Origin: Ornithinibacillus sp047228935
GTDB lineage: Bacteria; Bacillota; Bacilli; Bacillales; Amphibacillaceae
Assembly: GCF_047228935.1 (NCBI RefSeq)
Contig: NZ_JBFEGG010000001.1
Span: 682,001 to 746,000 of the forward strand
Length of the DNA: 64,000 nucleotides
Direction: 5' to 3'
Shown: positions 61,522-64,000 of the stretch, piece by piece
How positions within the stretch are numbered: the stretch's first letter is position 1
How the letters are laid out: each line of letters opens with the position of its first letter
The notes under the pieces: generated by a model
Told to the model about the DNA's origin: nothing
What the model saw: the letters and a program-made list of their open reading frames with translations, nothing else
Databases searched by the model: none
Position numbers and translations under genes: made by a program

Positions 61522-61551
61522 TATTATGTACAAAGGTAAAAATTATATACA
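61522..61551 (-). promoter_or_regulatory. Sigma-G/F-type promoter of csfG
   Basis: On the minus strand TGTATA (61546-61551), 17 bases, CATAATA (61522-61528). This is close to the forespore sigma-G consensus TGAATA-N17/18-CATACTA. Confidence 0.65.
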
Positions 61552-61645
61552 CTACAATTAATTTTTTCTTTAATGAATAATTCTATTTTATTAAAGTTTT
61601 TCTTTATGGTAGGATTGTATCGAGTGAATTACAGAGGTGAATGTC

Positions 61646-62200
61646 ATGCGAGTTATTGCAGGAATACATAAAGGAAGGCAACTAAAAGCTGTACCGGGAA
61701 AAAGTACTAGACCTACTACGGATAAAGTGAAGGAAGCAGTATTTCAAATACTAGGACCATTCTTTAATGGTGGACAAGCACTAGATTTATTTGCCGGGAG
61801 CGGTTCTTTAGGGCTAGAAGCATTGAGTCGTGGAATGGAAACTTGTATATTTGTAGATAAGCATCCAAAAGCAGTACAGACAATAAAAGAGAATGTTTCT
61901 ATGTTAAAGTTAGAAGATAACGTAGAAATATTTCGAGCAGACGCTTTTCGTGCTTTAACAGCAGCTGCCAAAAGAGAACTTAGATTTGATTTAATATTTT
62001 TAGATCCACCATACAACAAAGTAAATTATGAAGAACTACTAGATCTTATTGAAAAAGAACATTTATTACGTGTTGATGGGATAATTTATTGTGAGCATGA
62101 TATAAATGATACCATGCCAGATTCCATTTCAAGTCTGACTATAAAAAAACAAGTTAAATATGGGGGAACTATTGGAGTAACGATCTATCAGAAGATTTAA
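61646..62200 (+). CDS. rsmD: 16S rRNA (guanine-966-N2)-methyltransferase RsmD
   Basis: A 184-residue SAM-dependent methyltransferase. The SAM motif LDLFAGSGSLGLEALSRG and catalytic DPPY (LDPPYNKV) are present, with RVIAGIHKGRQL at the N-terminus. It methylates G966 of 16S rRNA. ATG 61646 is 6 bases after AGAGGTG; the GTG at 61637 overlaps it. coaD follows after 23 bases. Confidence 0.92.
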   Translation: MRVIAGIHKGRQLKAVPGKSTRPTTDKVKEAVFQILGPFFNGGQALDLFAGSGSLGLEALSRGMETCIFVDKHPKAVQTIKENVSMLKLEDNVEIFRADAFRALTAAAKRELRFDLIFLDPPYNKVNYEELLDLIEKEHLLRVDGIIYCEHDINDTMPDSISSLTIKKQVKYGGTIGVTIYQKI

Positions 62201-62223
62201 TTAAATAACAGAGGGGTGCTGGC

Positions 62224-62706
62224 ATGTCAAGAATTGCAATTTGTCCAGGTAGTTTTGATCCGATTACTTTTGGTCACTTAGATATAATTGAAAGAGGTTC
62301 TAAAATTTTTGATGAGGTCATTGTTGCTATTTTTAACAACCGTACAAAGTCACCGTTATTTACGGTTGAAGAAAGAATAGAACTTATTAAAGAATCTACG
62401 AAGCATATACCAAACGTAAGAGTGGATTCAAGTGAGGGGTTACTAGTTGACTATGCGGAAGAAAAAAATGTGCAAGTTATATTGCGAGGTTTAAGAGCAG
62501 TTAGTGACTTTGAATATGAAATGCAAATCACTTCTATGAACAGAAAGTTAGAGTCTAAAATTGAAACATTATTTATGATGACAAATAACCAATATTCATT
62601 TTTAAGTTCAAGCATTGTTAAGGAAGTTGCAAAATATAAAGCAGACGTAACTGATCTTGTTCCTGTAGTAGTCGCAGAAGCTTTAAAAGGTAAATTTAAA
62701 AGATAA
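62224..62706 (+). CDS. coaD: Phosphopantetheine adenylyltransferase
   Basis: A 160-residue nucleotidyltransferase for the penultimate step of coenzyme A synthesis. CPGSFDPITFGHLDI contains the TxxH-type catalytic motif (TFGH) and NNQYSFLSSSIVKEVA the second active-site motif. GAGGGGTG precedes ATG. Neighbour of rsmD as in B. subtilis and many Firmicutes. Confidence 0.94.
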   Translation: MSRIAICPGSFDPITFGHLDIIERGSKIFDEVIVAIFNNRTKSPLFTVEERIELIKESTKHIPNVRVDSSEGLLVDYAEEKNVQVILRGLRAVSDFEYEMQITSMNRKLESKIETLFMMTNNQYSFLSSSIVKEVAKYKADVTDLVPVVVAEALKGKFKR

Positions 62707-62713
62707 GTGAACA

Positions 62714-62760
62714 GGCTGTCTTTTAACGGTGATTTCCCGAGAAGGACAGCCATGTTTTTT
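62714..62760. terminator. Bidirectional terminator between coaD and ylbJ
   Basis: GGCTGTC (62714-62720) and GACAGCC (62745-62751) pair, with an extended inner stem, followed by TGTTTTTT. Confidence 0.7.
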
Positions 62761-63964
62761 ATGATTTTTTGAAACGACGGTAAAGAATCACAAAAGCAAA
62801 TCCTAAGGAAGCAATTGTCATAACTGGTCCAACCTGCTCAAGTAATAATAATACATTCATCCATTCACTATCAAAATCAGGATTTAGTACTGGCATATCT
62901 TCAATATTTGTCTCGATTCTGTTTAAGTATAAAGGTTTATATAATAAGATAACGAGAATACTTGCAATAAAACCATGTAAAATTCGCGAGAAAAAATACG
63001 GATAAAATTTAATGTTGCTTTTGGATATAATACTTGCCACTTGGGCTTGAACAGAAAACCCGTTAAATCCTAAAATGAAGCTTACAACGATAATACTAGC
63101 TATAAATGGATCAACATTTTCTTTCGATACCATGTTAGCACCAAGGGTAATTTCAAATAGCCCTGAAATAAATGGTAAAGCCAATTCAATTGGTAAGAAA
63201 AATATATGAAGTATGGACTGAAAGAAAGTAGCAATTAACGGAGTAAATCCTATTAAGAATAACATTTTGTTTAAGACAGAAAACAGGATAATAAACCCAC
63301 CAACCATGACTAGGGTCTTAATGGAGTTAATTACTGCATCTCCCATGATTTCCCCAATTGGACGCTTGTCCATCATTCGTGTTTCATGCATTGCGTAAAA
63401 TGCTCTTCTAATCGATATCTTACGACTTTCCTTTTTTTTGTATATATCCCTTTTTCGCCCGTAAAATCGCATGCAGATACCTGTTAACGCATTTCCAGCA
63501 TAATGACAAAACGCTAAAAGTATCCCCAATTTCGCATCATGAAAAAAACCAATCGAGATTGCTCCAAAAATAAATAATGGACTTGAAGAATTACTGAAAG
63601 CTACTAGTCTTTCAGCCTCTACTTGTGTAAGTTGCTTTTGTTCTTTTAATCTTACAGTAATCTTTGCCCCTGTTGGATAACCACTAACCATTCCCATAAC
63701 CCACGCAAAACTTCCTACGCCGGGAACATTAAATAATGGTCTCATAATAGGTTCAAATACAACTCCTAAAAACTTTACTACTCCGAAACTTAATAATAGT
63801 TCAGCAGTTATAAAAAAGGGCAAGAGTGAAGGGAATACTACTTCCCACCACATATCAAGTCCGCGAATACTTGCCTCTAGAGCATCATTTGGAAATTTAA
63901 TTAATGTAAATGCGAAGAATATGGTTATAGTAGCAAAGCTAAAAGTTTTAATTATTTGCTTCAA
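62759..63964 (-). CDS. ylbJ: Sporulation integral membrane protein YlbJ
   Basis: A 401-residue multi-helix membrane protein with two Gate (nucleoside-recognition-like) domains (FVPSLLPFFITAELLL-type, and GMVSGYPTGAKI). YlbJ is made in the mother cell under sigma-E and needed for heat-resistant spores. Start is TTG 63964, 5 bases after AGGAGG. The gene lies beside coaD as in B. subtilis. Confidence 0.9.
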   Translation of the reverse strand: MKQIIKTFSFATITIFFAFTLIKFPNDALEASIRGLDMWWEVVFPSLLPFFITAELLLSFGVVKFLGVVFEPIMRPLFNVPGVGSFAWVMGMVSGYPTGAKITVRLKEQKQLTQVEAERLVAFSNSSSPLFIFGAISIGFFHDAKLGILLAFCHYAGNALTGICMRFYGRKRDIYKKKESRKISIRRAFYAMHETRMMDKRPIGEIMGDAVINSIKTLVMVGGFIILFSVLNKMLFLIGFTPLIATFFQSILHIFFLPIELALPFISGLFEITLGANMVSKENVDPFIASIIVVSFILGFNGFSVQAQVASIISKSNIKFYPYFFSRILHGFIASILVILLYKPLYLNRIETNIEDMPVLNPDFDSEWMNVLLLLEQVGPVMTIASLGFAFVILYRRFKKS

Positions 63965-64000
63965 TATACTGCCTCCTAGTTGTTTGCTTAACTGTACTTA

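Noticed and set aside
61318..61539. 73-codon plus-strand frame and the smaller MGKCKSSPCF frame with GGAGGAG in the ylbG-rsmD gap
   Set aside because: They lie antisense to the CsfG hairpins; the GGAGGAG is the complement of the RNA's C/U-rich repeat, so the ribosome-site look is probably a by-product.
61223..61552. 109-codon minus-strand frame over the same gap
   Set aside because: It overlaps the ylbG end and runs through the structured RNA; composition is not protein-like and it has no ribosome site.
1..64000. Prophage, insertion sequences, CRISPR arrays, rRNA or tRNA genes, and defence systems
   Set aside because: No integrase, transposase, regular direct repeats, Cas or restriction genes, and no tRNA or rRNA signature were seen; the window is conserved backbone with small content changes.

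Overview
The window is about 64 kb of low-G+C, densely coded DNA from an endospore-forming Firmicute of the family Bacillaceae. The gene order is largely that of the Bacillus subtilis ykyB/ykuE-F/ykuQ-R-S, ykqB-ykqC-ykzG, ykrB-ykyA-pdhABCD, SR1, yktABC, ylaF-N, ftsW-pycA, ctaA-G and ylbC-J chromosome arm. Several genes present there are absent here (speA, typA/ylaG, ylaK, ylaM, ctaB). A BCCT-type compatible-solute transporter and many Ktr/c-di-AMP-linked genes fit an osmotolerant, Oceanobacillus/Virgibacillus-like lineage; this placement is inference, not identification. I saw no rRNA, tRNA, CRISPR array, insertion sequence or prophage.

Layout. 1-5 kb: a cut-off lipoprotein, a YwpF-like protein and a glycolate oxidase pair (glcD-glcF) with a CdaR-type regulator. 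5-12 kb: Ktr potassium channel subunit, a PAS-PAS-GGDEF-EAL protein, a membrane-tethered trypsin-like protease beside a zinc-ribbon membrane protein, a 27-residue membrane peptide, signal peptidase I and a Spo0E-like phosphatase. 12-21 kb: patA, kre (ykyB), a SCO copper chaperone, ykuE, fadH, the czrA-czcD zinc-efflux operon, darB and dapH-dapL-ykuS. With patA, the dapH and dapL genes supply the N-acetyl branch of diaminopimelate/lysine synthesis. 21-30 kb: a heterodimeric ABC exporter, ktrC, rnjA-rpoY, a possible 28-residue basic peptide, def and ykyA.

30-38 kb: the pyruvate dehydrogenase operon pdhABCD, a BCCT transporter, a polysaccharide deacetylase lipoprotein, then the dual-function RNA SR1 with its peptide SR1P, in its B. 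subtilis location downstream of pdhD. 38-49 kb: nitronate monooxygenase, yktA/B/C, ylaF/H/I/J, a YlaL-like protein, ylaN, ftsW and pycA. 49-57 kb: ctaA, an 838-base gap where ctaB would be expected, then ctaCDEF, ctaG and a DUF420/CtaM protein. Together the ctaCDEF products form a caa3-type cytochrome c oxidase, with CtaA, SCO, CtaG and CtaM as assembly factors. 57-64 kb: ytvI-like permease, yugN, ylbC-D-E-F-G, a sporulation small RNA that I assign to CsfG on the minus strand, rsmD, coaD and ylbJ.

Recurring themes are pyruvate and respiratory metabolism (pdh, pycA, cta), potassium/c-di-AMP homeostasis (KtrD, KtrC, DarB, PycA) and sporulation (Spo0E-like, YlaJ, YtvI, YlbJ, CsfG). The clearest non-protein finds are SR1/SR1P with a candidate CcpN operator, and CsfG with a good sigma-G-type promoter and a perfect terminator. 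All calls are from reading the sequence and from remembered family knowledge; no database search was run.
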